64,000 nucleotides of DNA from Rheum nobile (Eukaryota; Streptophyta; Magnoliopsida; Caryophyllales; Polygonaceae), in NCBI GenBank assembly GCA_027886185.1, contig WOAB01000041.1, forward strand, positions 3,720,001-3,784,000, in the 5' to 3' direction. The notes under the pieces were generated by a model. The model saw nothing but the letters and a program-made list of their open reading frames with translations, made no database searches and was not told where the DNA came from. This document shows positions 25,149 to 34,463 of this stretch, in pieces (the stretch's first letter is position 1; the number at the start of each line of letters is the position of its first letter). The position numbers and the translations under genes are program-made.

Positions 25149-26284
25149 TGTTAGGAAACGGAACTCTGGAACTTCGATTCTCCTGAGAGTTTATTTCCTC
25201 AGTTTCTCTACTTTTGAAGATGACAAATATTATGATACTAATGTTTTATCTCAAAGATGTGTTTTAAGGAACCACAGGAATATACCGAAGGCAGGAAATC
25301 CAAACAGAACAAGGGAACCAAAGGAACAAGACAGCTGAAGGAATCCAGAGGAACCCAGGTGTGCCCAGAAATGGAGCTTGCGACATTGCGATTCCCGAGA
25401 AATCTAGGAACACACAACCTCGGACAAAAGGTGTCGAAAACGACTTGTCCGAAGCTTCCAAAAGTCTGCCAAGGTCCAAGAGCTAAAGAAAAAGATGCCT
25501 AGAGAACCTCTACCTGGGACAGAGACGATGAAAGCGACAGCACATGAAGACGTCGCTGTCCAGCAGACGGTTCCCAAGCGGCCAGCTTACTCAACCTCGG
25601 ACGAAAGCGTTTTGACAACGACACCACAAGGCTCGTCTGAGGTAGTTGACCAACCAAGAGAGATTCTGAGCTGCCTAGGTTATTTGCACATGCCAAGAAC
25701 AACGTGGATCAAGGAGAACCACCAATCCTAGGGCAAGCTCAATCCATGGGAACCAAGAGAGGATCGAGCTGCGAAGAATCCTCTATAAAAGGAAGACTAA
25801 CCCAAGGGTTATCTTTAAGCACCAAAACAAGAACTCACACTCATTAGCAAATATCTAGTGTGAACCTCCAAACAAAGATCATCAAAGCAAACCGAGATCA
25901 AGAGGAACCAGTCAAGGAAGAAGAGCTGAGTGCTAAGTTCCTGTGACTGTAAGTAATAGTTCCTAGGTGCGAAAGTCTGTTTCTTGGATTGATTATTGAT
26001 TGTGTTAAGTTATCTAGGATTGTCTAACTGTGTGTAAGGCAAAGGAACTGTGTGTTCGTTCCTAGGATAAGCTGTAACCAAAAGAGATAAGAAATCAAGA
26101 AGTAGACTTTGAAATCCTTTCGAAAGAAAGGTAGTGGTTTTTATCCTGGATTGCTAGTTGGCAATCAAAGGTTTCCACTATAAGGAACTTGTCTTTTGCT
26201 TGATTGTTTATTTCCGCTGTGAAAGGAACTGAGAATCGTTATTCTGAGTTCCTTAAGTTTTTATCTAACAATCACGATCCTACA
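25149..26284 (+). repeat. 3' LTR of copia B (1136 bp)
   Basis: Same length and ends as 15656-16791; followed directly by the GACTT duplication and the interrupted gypsy ORF. Confidence 0.93.
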
Positions 26285-26983
26285 GACTTCCAGTGGTTTA
26301 TGAGCATCTTGGGGATTGTCGAGTATACGCCGTGTTGGGCTACCCTTTTCTTGGGTTCCTTGAAGAGGATTCGTGATGGCGAGCCACGTGATATTTGTGG
26401 GGGTGGTCTGATTACACTCATTTGTGCTAACGTGATTGCTTGCGATCAGATTTCTCGGCCTGTTGCCTACGCGGTGTATGATTTAGCGCACATGAAGGTG
26501 TGCTCCATGATGAAACCACTGGGACATGATGGCGATTTGGTCTAGTCGTCCTATGAGGGCCGCATTTTGATTGTTCCACGGGATTTTGCCTACTCGCCTT
26601 CATACGCGGGTTGGTGGATTCCCAGTGATAGCCGGAGGCCGACCGATGATGCCCCAGCTGTCGCTCCTTCAGGTCCGTTTGGGGAGGGCCCTAGTGGTGG
26701 TTGTGATGCTATTGCCGCTGATTCTGTGGGTGGGGACGACCCCATGTCTACCCAGTTTGAGGTGCCTTCGTCTTCATACGGTCCTGTCGCACCCTGGCAG
26801 GAGTTGTATTTTAGATGGGACGCGTTCTCAATGCGCCAGGATCAGTGGAACTCCCAGATAAAGACCGGTCTGCACACTTGGCAGACCCAATTCCGTGCTG
26901 ATGTAGATGAGCATCTGGACACCATGGACGCCCATATGAGAGACTATTTTGGGATGTACCCACCACCACCCTCAGGTCCATAG
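26285..26983 (+). pseudogene. Gypsy env-like / ATHILA ORF, C-terminal part
   Basis: Continues the frame of 15108-15655 after copia B. It includes ILGIVEYTPCWATLFLGS and a helical segment ICANVIACDQISRPVAYAVY, an in-frame TAG at 26543, and then the same frame to TAG at 26981-26983, ending in MYPPPPSGP. The last 140 residues are Pro/Ser/Asp-rich followed by an amphipathic helix (WNSQIKTGLHTWQTQF). Nonsense-mutated and split, so not functional. Confidence 0.7.
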
Positions 26984-27199
26984 TGAGTTTATCTTTTCTT
27001 CCCCTATTTCATTTGATGTTCTCTTTTCTACATTGAGGACAATGTTCGGTTTAAGTATGGGGGAGGGATATAGACTTGCTATCTTGCTTTCCATCTAGCT
27101 AGTGTAAATAATTTTGTTTCTGCATTTGTCGTTGTTTGTTTCTGCATAAAAAAAACGAAAAAGCCAAAAAGAGGTAAAAAGGCACCCAAAATCCTAGGA

Positions 27200-27227
27200 T
27201 GGACTGAAAACCCGAAAGGGCAGTCCA
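27200..27227 (+). ncRNA. Predicted RNA hairpin 1 (GAAA tetraloop, A4 bulge)
   Basis: Outer stem TGGACTG pairs with CAGTCCA (7 bp); an AAAA bulge on the 5' side; apical CCC-GAAA-GGG with a GNRA-type loop. It shares loop, inner stem and bulge with hairpin 2 while the outer stem differs. Confidence 0.6.
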
Positions 27228-27248
27228 GGTAAAAAGCAGGTAGTCCGG

Positions 27249-27262
27249 CTGGTATAGACCAG
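27249..27262 (+). ncRNA. Predicted short hairpin CTGGT-ATAG-ACCAG
   Basis: Perfect 5-bp stem with a 4-base loop between the two larger hairpins. Short enough to arise by chance. Confidence 0.3.
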
Positions 27263-27324
27263 GGCAAAATTGGACTAGAGTGATGCAAGTATATGTGAGA
27301 TATCTAGCAAAATGAAATGAGTGG

Positions 27325-27352
27325 CTAGGTGAAAACCCGAAAGGGCGCCTAG
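27325..27352 (+). ncRNA. Predicted RNA hairpin 2 (GAAA tetraloop, A4 bulge)
   Basis: Outer stem CTAGGTG pairs with CGCCTAG (7 bp including one G-U), AAAA bulge, apical CCC-GAAA-GGG. Same shape as hairpin 1 with a different outer stem, which argues for selection on structure. Confidence 0.6.
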
Positions 27353-27643
27353 GCAAGATGAGCGTAAAAGAAAAAGAGTGATTCTAGGATCTCTCTATAT
27401 TTCTTGGCGAGGCGTCATAAGAAGGGGAGCCATAAGGAGGACTCGGATAGGCCACTTTGGAGCGATAAGGAGCTAGATTGGAGTTAGGATTAGTTTATCT
27501 TTGCATCACTGGTTTTGGTTGTCTGGAGCTTATTGTTGATATGTTGTAGTTGCTAGTGTCATATTGTCTTAGACTTCCTGAGGCCTTGGTGTTGATTTAG
27601 AGAGTGAGCTTTTCTTTAGTTTACTCGGGATGACTAAAGGTCT

Positions 27644-27658
27644 AAGTATGGGGGAATT
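27644..27658 (+). other. Gypsy polypurine tract
   Basis: AAGTATGGGGGAATT directly before the 3' LTR; second-strand primer. AAGTATGGGGGA also occurs at about 5314 and 27053. Confidence 0.75.
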
Positions 27659-29062
27659 TGATAGGTGTTATTTCATACACCTTTACTAGTAATTATTAGC
27701 ATGATTTGGAGAGGTTTTGGATGAGTTTTGGTGCTAAGTCTGCAATCCAGATATTATGGAGAGAAGTGAAGGAATTCCAGGATTTGCAGCTTAGATGAAG
27801 CATGAGGATGGATGGAGCTGCTGGAGCATTCATGGAGAAGACTACCAACACTTGGTAGGATTGAAGAGCAGCAGAAGCAGAGAAGAAGAGAGCTGGAGAA
27901 ATGAGTCTACCGCCCCGCGTCAGAAGTACCGCGGCCCGGCGATGACTCTCAGTGAAGATGAAGCCCGCGCCAGAGGATGCCACCGCCCCGCGGTGGAAGT
28001 TCGACGCCTCACGGTGGAATTCGCCGCCCCGCGGTGGCTGTGCTTAATGACCTCGCGCCAGAGACGATTTTCTTTCCTTTTATTTTTGAAACTTTATTTT
28101 ATTATTACTCTGTTTCCTTTAATTTCCGCTTTAGTTTAACCTAGTTTATTAAGACTATTTAAGCCTCTTTTCTAGGATAAGAAGAGAGACTTTTATCATC
28201 GCTTGTTTAGCTTTTCGGTTTTCAAACGTTACTTTCTATAGAGTTTTTCATCCCCTTTGATGGAGAACTAACTTCACCTTTGTTCTTCTAGACGATTGAA
28301 GTAGTACAGTTGATGTGTTTGTGAGATTTCTATTCCTTGTTCTTATCCTTATAAGTATCGGATTGATTCTCTTGGTTATATTGATATTGATTTCTTGTTG
28401 TTCTTCTTAGCCTGATCAACTAGGTTGAATACGTTTTATCAATTGCTAGGATTGCATATAGGGGTTCCGAGTGCATATCTAGTGGCAAACACAATTGTGC
28501 GTATAGGGGTTCCGAGCGTACAATTGTGAGTGAGAATCGATTGCATGTTAAGTAGGGGTGTGAGTACTTGTACGTCTTTCTACTTGCATGTATCCTATAT
28601 CTTTGTGTGCATTGCTATTGTTGTGTTGGTGCTAAGGTACGCTGACAACTGTGAGAATCAGTGGTATTTTATCATTAGCATAGTAATAAGTCTATTGACA
28701 ACTGTGAGAATCAATAGTATTTAAGATCAGGGTGGGAACGACTATAAGGATAATTAAAGAACTTGGACGAAATAGATTTCAGTGATCAAACCCTATCTCT
28801 GTATTGTGGATTTCGCTCTAGTGGAACTACTTTCCCTCATCATACTTTCTTCCTATATAAATCAGACTTGTTTGCTTTGTTCTCTTGATAACTAAACCCC
28901 CGTTTGTGTTACTTGTCATTCACGGCTGCACACTACATCAAACCTTCTCTGTGGGATCGACCCTTACTTGTCTACTATACTTCTGTTTAGTGGGTTTGTT
29001 AGGATAATTTACTTTGATAAGGCTAATTAACGATATTTGCTTGTGCATCTTTAGCCACGTCA
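27659..29062 (+). repeat. 3' LTR of the gypsy element (1404 bp)
   Basis: Same length and ends as 1272-2675; about 22 mismatches by eye, mainly transitions, several at CpG inside the GC-rich block (27910-28040). Followed by TTGAC, the target duplication in copia C gag. Confidence 0.93.
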
Positions 29063-29683
29063 TTGACCAATGAGTTCCTGAACAGGGAGAACTCTGATGG
29101 ATGGAGTTTGAAGCATTATGCTCTGAGTCATTTCGAACTTGGAGTTAAGTCCGTTGATGATCACCATGGATTTGGACCATTCTTCAAGTGCTACACCACA
29201 AGCTGTAAGTTCATTGCATAGAATCTTAAATCGAGAGTGATATGAGTAGACATTTTCAGTTTCAAGCATTTTGAATCTGTGATATTCTCCTTGAAGGTCA
29301 AACTTCCTGCTATTCTGAAGGTCTTCACTTCCCAGATTGAATTCCTTCAAGGCTTTCCACATATCCTTGGCACTGTCGATGCCGATGACCTTGTCTTGAT
29401 CAGTTTTTGTCAAAGCATTTAGGATGTATTGACGAGCCTTAGCATTCTTTTCTTGCTGATTGAAGTTCTCTTGAGACCATTCAGCGACAGGGAGGAACTT
29501 GGTGGAATCCTTTGGATCAACTGGCTTTGGATAGTTCTCATTCTCCAAGACATACCAACATTGTATGTCATTTTTTTGCATGAAACCAGTAAGTTGTTGC
29601 ATCCACCAGTTGATTTGACCACTCTTAAGAATGTAAGGCTTGTTGATGGAAACACCGAGTTCAGGTTCATTGTTGCGAGACAT
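29063..29683 (-). pseudogene. Copia C gag, N-terminal part
   Basis: Minus-strand start MSRNNEPELGVSINKPYI at 29683, about 207 codons, cut by the gypsy LTR after PVQELIGQ. It corresponds to the DUF4219/UBN2-type gag domain of A, B and D (for example KFEMTQSIMLQTPSIRVLP aligns with the same segment in B). No stop in this part. It continues in frame at 1271 downward once the gypsy element is removed. Confidence 0.9.
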
Positions 29684-29724
29684 CTTGACAACCTGCTTAA
29701 GTAAACACACAATCTAGAGCGCTA

Positions 29725-29738
29725 GCTCTGATACCAAT
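29725..29738 (-). other. Copia C primer binding site, tRNA-Met type
   Basis: Minus strand ATTGGTATCAGAGC directly after the LTR. Confidence 0.85.
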
Positions 29739-30417
29739 TGTAGGATCTGTGCGTTAGTCTCAAGGGAACTGAGACACAAATGTGTTCAGTTCCTATGGGC
29801 AGCGGAATATAGGACAAGCACGATGACAAGAACAAATCACTTAAGGTGGAAACCTTTGATAACCAACTAGTTATCTAGGATAAAAACCACCCCTCTTTCG
29901 AGGATTTCAAACAGTCTACTTGTTTATTAATATGCGATTACAACCTCAGAACTTTCACGATTTCAGTCTGCTTCACTAAGACTAAACCTAGTTCCCTAGA
30001 AATCACAGATTAGTAAACAACATACTTACTTCAAGTTCTTAAGCAAGAACACTTCTTCTTCTTCTTTGTCTCACTGATGCACACTCAAGCTCGTGAAAAT
30101 GCATGAATTGAACATACTAACAGCATCATGAATTTATACAATATATTTGTCAAGGAAAGATCTCGGACGAGATATTCTTTGAACAAACACATTTCATAAA
30201 TACAGGATCTGATATTTCATCTCCTACCAAGATAAGATATGAAATATATCCTTAACCGATTTACAATATACACAATCATATAAAGATAATCTATGTGTAT
30301 TCTGACGCCTAAGATATTCTTCTGGACGCGTCTATCTTTGGTAACAAATCTTCACCCAGATTCTGTGGATATCGTTGGAGATACACAGTTCTTAAGCAAT
30401 AACTCTTTTTGTTAACA
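29739..30417 (-). repeat. 5' LTR of copia C (about 679 bp)
   Basis: On the minus strand it starts TGTTAACAAAAAG and ends GATCCTACA, the same terminus as A, B and D. A TATA-like GTATAAATTC lies on the minus strand near 30132-30141. The outer boundary is inferred from the TG end only, because the partner LTR is outside the window. Confidence 0.75.
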
Positions 30418-30530
30418 TGTAAAAGACATTAATATATATATATTTGTAATTTAATTTTTTTTAATATATGACTTGATTCAGGGGAAGGGGGGTCACCGGA
30501 CCCCTAGGACCCCCCTGGATCCGCCTCTGG
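30418..30530. other. AT-rich stretch plus a GC-rich block of unknown origin
   Basis: An (AT)n-like run is followed by a GC-rich block (about 30480-30530) with GGACCCCTAGGACCCCCC and GGATCCGCC. Such blocks are often edges of degraded transposons, but I cannot assign it. Confidence 0.3.
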
Positions 30531-31230
30531 GTCCAAGTTCGGGTCATTGTATGCTTCACTTTGATTTTCCACATATTTGCTTTGCGTCATGCACTTTTTG
30601 GATTCCCACATGTGGTTCGGGGTCTTAGTCCGGTTCACACACACTTTAGTTTTTTATTCCCAACAACCTTTTGTTTCGGATCCAAGTCTAGGTCAACACG
30701 CACCTTTACTCTGATTCTCACATTTCGCTTCGAGTCCAAGTATGGGTTCAAGAACACTTTGATTCCCACATTTTTTTGGTTCAGTCATGCACACTTTGAT
30801 TCTAACATTTTGGTACAGACCTAAAACTGTTCGCAATCACACACATACTTTGTGGATTATATTCCCACATTTCGCTTCGATACATGCATACAACATATAC
30901 TTTATACCTTTGATTTCCCACATTTTGCATCGGGTCCAAGTCCGGGTTTACATACTTGGGGATTATATTCTCACATTTTGCTTTGGGTCACATGTATACA
31001 TGTACTTTGATTCCACATTTTGGTTCGAGTCATGCACACTTTGATTTCAACATTTCGATTTGGACCTAAGTATGTCCGCCTGATCACACACTTTATGGAT
31101 TATATTCCTACATTTCGCTTTGGGACATGCATACATATGTACTTTATAACTTTGATTTCCCATATATCGCTTCGGGTCCAAGTCAGGGATCAAAACGCAT
31201 GCGGATTATATTCGCACATCTCGATTTGGG
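30531..31230 (+). repeat. Degenerate tandem repeat, first block
   Basis: Recurring ACTTTGATTCCCACATTT and TTCGGGTCCAAGTC / TTCGGGTCATGCACAC segments in head-to-tail order, strongly diverged. The same repeat continues at 31735-31928 and 46657-47309 once the TRIM and copia D are taken out. Not coding: the ORFs in it are by-products of the repeat. Confidence 0.75.
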
Positions 31231-31260
31231 TGTAAGGCTCGAGGCCTTAGAAGCTCCATC

Positions 31261-31340
31261 GCATGCCCATACGATGACTTTCCAAGAGGTCACCTATTCA
31301 GGTACTACTCCTATCCTAGTATGTTTAACTCTACAGTTCT
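31261..31340 (-). promoter_or_regulatory. 5S rRNA-like internal promoter, decayed copy
   Basis: Same segment as 31563-31640 but with many transitions in the A-box and C-box equivalents (minus strand AGTTAAACATACT instead of AGTTAAGCGTGCT), so Pol III use is doubtful. Confidence 0.7.
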
Positions 31341-31562
31341 TTTTTCTCACTTGAACCTTAAAAAAGAAGTATTTTTGTTGACATGGGTAGCACATTTAAT
31401 CTTTATAAAGGATCACAAATCCAGAGTGTTACAATCTCCCTCACTTAAACCCTTAACGAGGTCGTCAAGGTCCAAAGACCGCCATCAAGGCCAAGTCCAC
31501 TTGTAACTCATAGTCGGCTCTGATATCATTTTGTAAGTCTCGAGGCCTTAGAAGCGTCATCT

Positions 31563-31640
31563 CATGCCAGCACGAGGACTTCCCAAGAGGTCACCCATCC
31601 TGGTACTACTCCCGTCCTAGCACGCTTAACTTCAAAGTTC
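31563..31640 (-). promoter_or_regulatory. 5S rRNA-like internal Pol III promoter in the TRIM 5' LTR
   Basis: On the minus strand AGTTAAGCGTGCT (A-box region) and AGGATGGGTGACC (C-box) are intact, followed by GGGAAGTCCTCGTG as in plant 5S rRNA. Only the 3' two thirds of 5S is matched, so this is not a 5S gene. Confidence 0.85.
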
Positions 31641-31734
31641 TTTGTCCTCATTTGAACCATGAAAAGGAAGAGCTCTTGTTGATATGGGTAACATTTTTAG
31701 TCTTTATAAGGGATCACACATCCGGAGTGTTACA

Positions 31735-31928
31735 TTGGGTCCCAAGTTCGGGTCACATTTACAAATGTACTTTACTTTAATATTTCTCTTTGGGTCCAAG
31801 TCCAAGTCATTGCATACTTTACTTTGATTTGGCACATTTTGCTTCAGGTATGCACTCTTTCGATTGGATTCACCATATATCGTTCGGGTTTTAGTCCAGT
31901 TCACACACTTTAGATTTTTATTCCCAAC
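31735..31928 (+). repeat. Degenerate tandem repeat, second block
   Basis: Continuation of the repeat between the TRIM and copia D, ending in CCAAC (31924-31928), the left target duplication of D. Confidence 0.7.
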
Positions 31929-32791
31929 TGTTAGGAAGTGAACTTTTGGGAACTCCAGTTCCCTACCTAGTTCTCTTCCTCAGTTTTCCTAGTTTTGATA
32001 ATGACAAACACCTTTGCTATTAATATTTCCATTAGTGTGACAAAACAGGAAACTTCGGACTTGGAAAGCACGGAACAGAACTACTGACGCCAGACTTGGG
32101 AACTGGCGGAAGGAACTAATGCTTGCTGGCGCCAGAAACACTTGGATAAATCTGTGAAGGCGGCGGCGAGCTGTTTAGGGTAGATCTTAGTTAGAAAGAG
32201 AACTACAAGATCATATCATGTTTCCATATATTTTAGGAGCGTAAAAAGATTATCTTTTATGGAAACAAAACATGTAAAAGTCGGTAGAGATAATATTTGG
32301 AAACAAATGTTATCTTTAACGATTTCTTTTGATTATTTTATTTGTTTGATTTATTTATTGAAGATTTGCTTCCTTCGGTAATTAAGTCATATAAATAAAG
32401 TAATTAAACCTCTCTCATTTTTTACGCATTCACGAAGAGAAGATTTCGAGTGTTGTGAAGAAGTTGTGCCGAGTTCTTTGAAGAAGAACGAAGTAAGTTA
32501 CTTGCTTGTTGTTGCTTGGTTAGGTCGAACTAGGTAGAGAGTCTTTTAGTGTGTCTAAGACTTGAATCTGTGTGTTCTATTCTAGTTAATTGTAACCGAA
32601 GTATTAATACAAGAAGTAGACTTTGAAATCCTCTTGCAAAAGGGGTAGTGGGTTTTATCCTGGATAACTAGTTGGTTATCAAAGGTTCTCACTCTAAGGA
32701 ACTTGTCTTGAAATCGCTATTGTTTACTTATTCCGCTGCTTAGGAACTGGACTCCCAGTTCCCTTGTTAACTAACAACGTACGATCCTACA
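31929..32791 (+). repeat. 5' LTR of copia D (863 bp)
   Basis: TGTTAGGAAGTG to GATCCTACA. TATA-like CATATAAATAAAG near 32388. Only the first and last bases and parts of R/U5 (AGAAGTAGACTTTGAAATCC) resemble A/B. Confidence 0.93.
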
Positions 32792-32805
32792 ATTGGTATC
32801 AGAGC
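32792..32805 (+). other. Copia D primer binding site, tRNA-Met type
   Basis: ATTGGTATCAGAGC directly after the LTR. Confidence 0.88.
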
Positions 32806-32828
32806 AGGCGTAGTTTACAGATTTCAAG

Positions 32829-33240
32829 ATGTCTAGTTCAAACGAATTCAGCCTAGGAATCTCCATCAACAAACCCCACATTCGTAAGAAGGGAGAAGAA
32901 GAATGGTGGGAGAAGTGCATGACCAACTACATCCAAACCATGGACTATCAGTGCTGGCGCGTGATAGAGAATGGTGATGGAGTCATTCCTAAGGACTTAA
33001 CTGAAGACCAATGGAAGCCCGAATACTGCACCATCAAGGAGAAAAATGCTAAAGCTCGTCAACTTATTCTCAATGGATTGACTAGAGAAGATATGGACAA
33101 GGTGATAGGAATCCCAACTGCTAAAGGGATCTGGACTGCTCTGAAGGATATGCATGAAGGAAGTGAGGAACTGAAGCAAAGTAGAAAGTTTGCTCTAGAA
33201 GGAGAATATCACACTTTCGAGATGCTTGAAACTGAGAACA
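32829..33240 (+). pseudogene. Copia D gag, N-terminal part (split by E)
   Basis: Starts MSSSNEFSLGISINKPHIRK; about 137 codons of the gag N-terminal domain, open to the E insertion after the target copy GAACA (33236-33240). The frame resumes at 38011. Confidence 0.88.
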
Positions 33241-34463
33241 TGATAAGATCTACGATCTCTTCAGCCTCGGTGCAAGGAAACGCCAAGGAAGTCAACCACC
33301 AAGAGGATGCCACGTCCGATGGAAGGAAGAACTTCTTTACGAAGGAATAGGGAACTGAGTTCGTGGAGGGAAGTTGGAGGGGATGGGAACTGTGTTCGGC
33401 TGGGATAGTGATATGGATAGGTGATCTTCTTGAGTGGATATAACACACCACTAAGAGGAACAAGGGTGATCGACGCCTAAGGGATGTAACTCACCCTAAG
33501 AAGAAGATCGATAGGTAGTTCGATATAACTCACGAACTAAGATTGTTGCTGGAATTTTCCAAAGGAAAATAAACCCTTGTAGAGGTTTTTGATTCAAATT
33601 CAAGGTGATTTACAAGGAAGAGAACTCAGCCTTTTATAGGCTTCCTAGGAGTTCATGGCTACCCTTTCATATAGCCAACAAAACTTAACTCCTAGACTCT
33701 CCCCCTCCCCAAGTAAATCCCACAATAAAAGTAGTCTTTTAAACACCAAAAATACTTAATAACATTCTGAAAATATTAAAGAGGCCGACTGGAATTCCTT
33801 CTAGAAGATCTTGTGCAAAATGCCGGCGGTGGAGTTCCTTAGAGGGAACTGTGGGACACAATCAATGCCATCGATCCCATAAGGTCTTGGCTCGTCGCTC
33901 TAAGGTTTAGGAGTCCCTTCTTGATCTTGGATTGCAGCTCCGTGGACTGAGTACGTGTGATCCTTGGTGGTGGCTCAGGAGACGCCATTGGAGGGAACTC
34001 ATCAAGATCAGAGGGAACTGTGAGGGCCTTGATTTGCAGGGAGCTATGTAGGGAACTCGGAGGCCTTGAGGTGGAAGGAACTTGATGGGGCATAGTCACA
34101 TCACGTGGTGATAGGAGGACGGTCAGAGGGAACTGGGGAGACCTTGTTGTAAAGGTAACTGTCTTGGGAACTCGGAGAGTCAGATAAAAGAGTGGAGTCC
34201 TTGCTGGGCAGGGAACTGTCTTGGAAACTTGAAGAGTCAGGCAAAAGTATAGAGTCCTTGTTGGGTAAGGAACTGTCTGGGGAACTCTATGAGTCAGACA
34301 AAAGTGTGGAGTCTTTGTTGGGCAAGGAATTGTCTGGGGAACTCGGAGGCCTTGTGGTGGAAGGAACTTGCATGGAGCTATGTAGGGAACTCGGAGGTCT
34401 TGTCGTGCAGGGAACTGTGGAGGCCTTGTTTGTAGGTGGTACTTGATGGGAATAATCACATCA
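33241..34463 (-). repeat. 3' LTR of element E (1223 bp)
   Basis: Contains tandem 57-bp units at about 34157-34340 and, on the minus strand, a TATA-like CTATAAAAGG near 33636. Very rich in GGAAC (18 pentamers by eye). The minus-strand ORF of E runs into it. Confidence 0.92.

Larger units (their letters stand above)
15656..26284 (+). mobile_element. Ty1/copia element B (SIRE/Maximus-like), nested in the gypsy env-like ORF
   Basis: 10.6 kb, same family as A. LTRs 15656-16791 and 25149-26284 (both 1136 bp, about 16 mismatches by eye). Perfect 5-bp target duplication GACTT at 15651-15655 and 26285-26289. The most complete member of the family here: gag, PR-INT-RT-RH and an env-like 3' ORF are all present, but several stops and two frameshifts make it defective. 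Confidence 0.95.
26984..27643 (+). other. Gypsy 3' UTR with structured RNA elements
   Basis: Non-coding. Contains an internal copy of the AAGTATGGGGGA tract (about 27053), an A-run, and three stem-loops listed separately (27200-27262, 27325-27352). No ORF of note. Confidence 0.7.
1272..29062 (+). mobile_element. Athila-like Ty3/gypsy element, lacks RT/INT, carries nested copia A and B
   Basis: Bounded by two 1404-bp direct LTRs starting TG and ending CA, a tRNA-Asp primer site, a gag-protease remnant (2734-5461), an env-like/ATHILA ORF split by copia B (15108-15655 and 26285-26983), and a polypurine tract at 27644-27658. No reverse transcriptase, RNase H or integrase motif appears between the protease and the env-like ORF: only about 850 bp of non-coding DNA remains there once copia A is removed. 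The element therefore had to move using enzymes made elsewhere. By eye I count about 22 mismatches between the LTRs (about 1.6 percent), mostly transitions, which suggests a recent insertion. Lineage (Athila) is inferred from the primer site, gag type and the 3' ORF. Confidence 0.9.
1..30417 (-). mobile_element. Ty1/copia element C, split by a nested gypsy insertion; 3' part off the left edge
   Basis: Only two pieces lie in the window: 29063-30417 (5' LTR, primer site, gag N-terminus) and 1-1271 (rest of gag). The gypsy element at 1272-29062 separates them. Reading the minus strand, the left piece continues the right piece in frame, and a 5-bp target duplication flanks the insert (TTGAA at 1267-1271, TTGAC at 29063-29067, one mismatch). 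The gag layout, with two distant zinc knuckles and a tRNA-Met primer site, matches the SIRE-like copia elements A, B and D, but the LTR is different, so C is a separate family. Protease, integrase and reverse transcriptase would lie left of position 1. Confidence 0.85.
31231..31734 (-). mobile_element. Cassandra-type TRIM retrotransposon
   Basis: 504 bp, two 203-bp LTRs (31231-31433 and 31532-31734), internal domain of only 98 bp with a primer site (minus strand ATGATATCAGAGCC next to the LTR at 31532) and a purine tract (GTGAGGGAGAT) before the other LTR. Perfect TSD TTGGG at 31226-31230 and 31735-31739. The LTRs contain 5S rRNA-like sequence, the hallmark of Cassandra. It codes for nothing and depends on other elements for movement. 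The LTRs differ at roughly 38 of 203 positions, so it is an old insertion or sits in fast-changing DNA. Confidence 0.93.

Noticed and set aside
31563..31640. 5S rRNA gene on the minus strand
   Set aside because: Only part of 5S is matched, and it lies in both LTRs of a Cassandra TRIM with a clean TSD.
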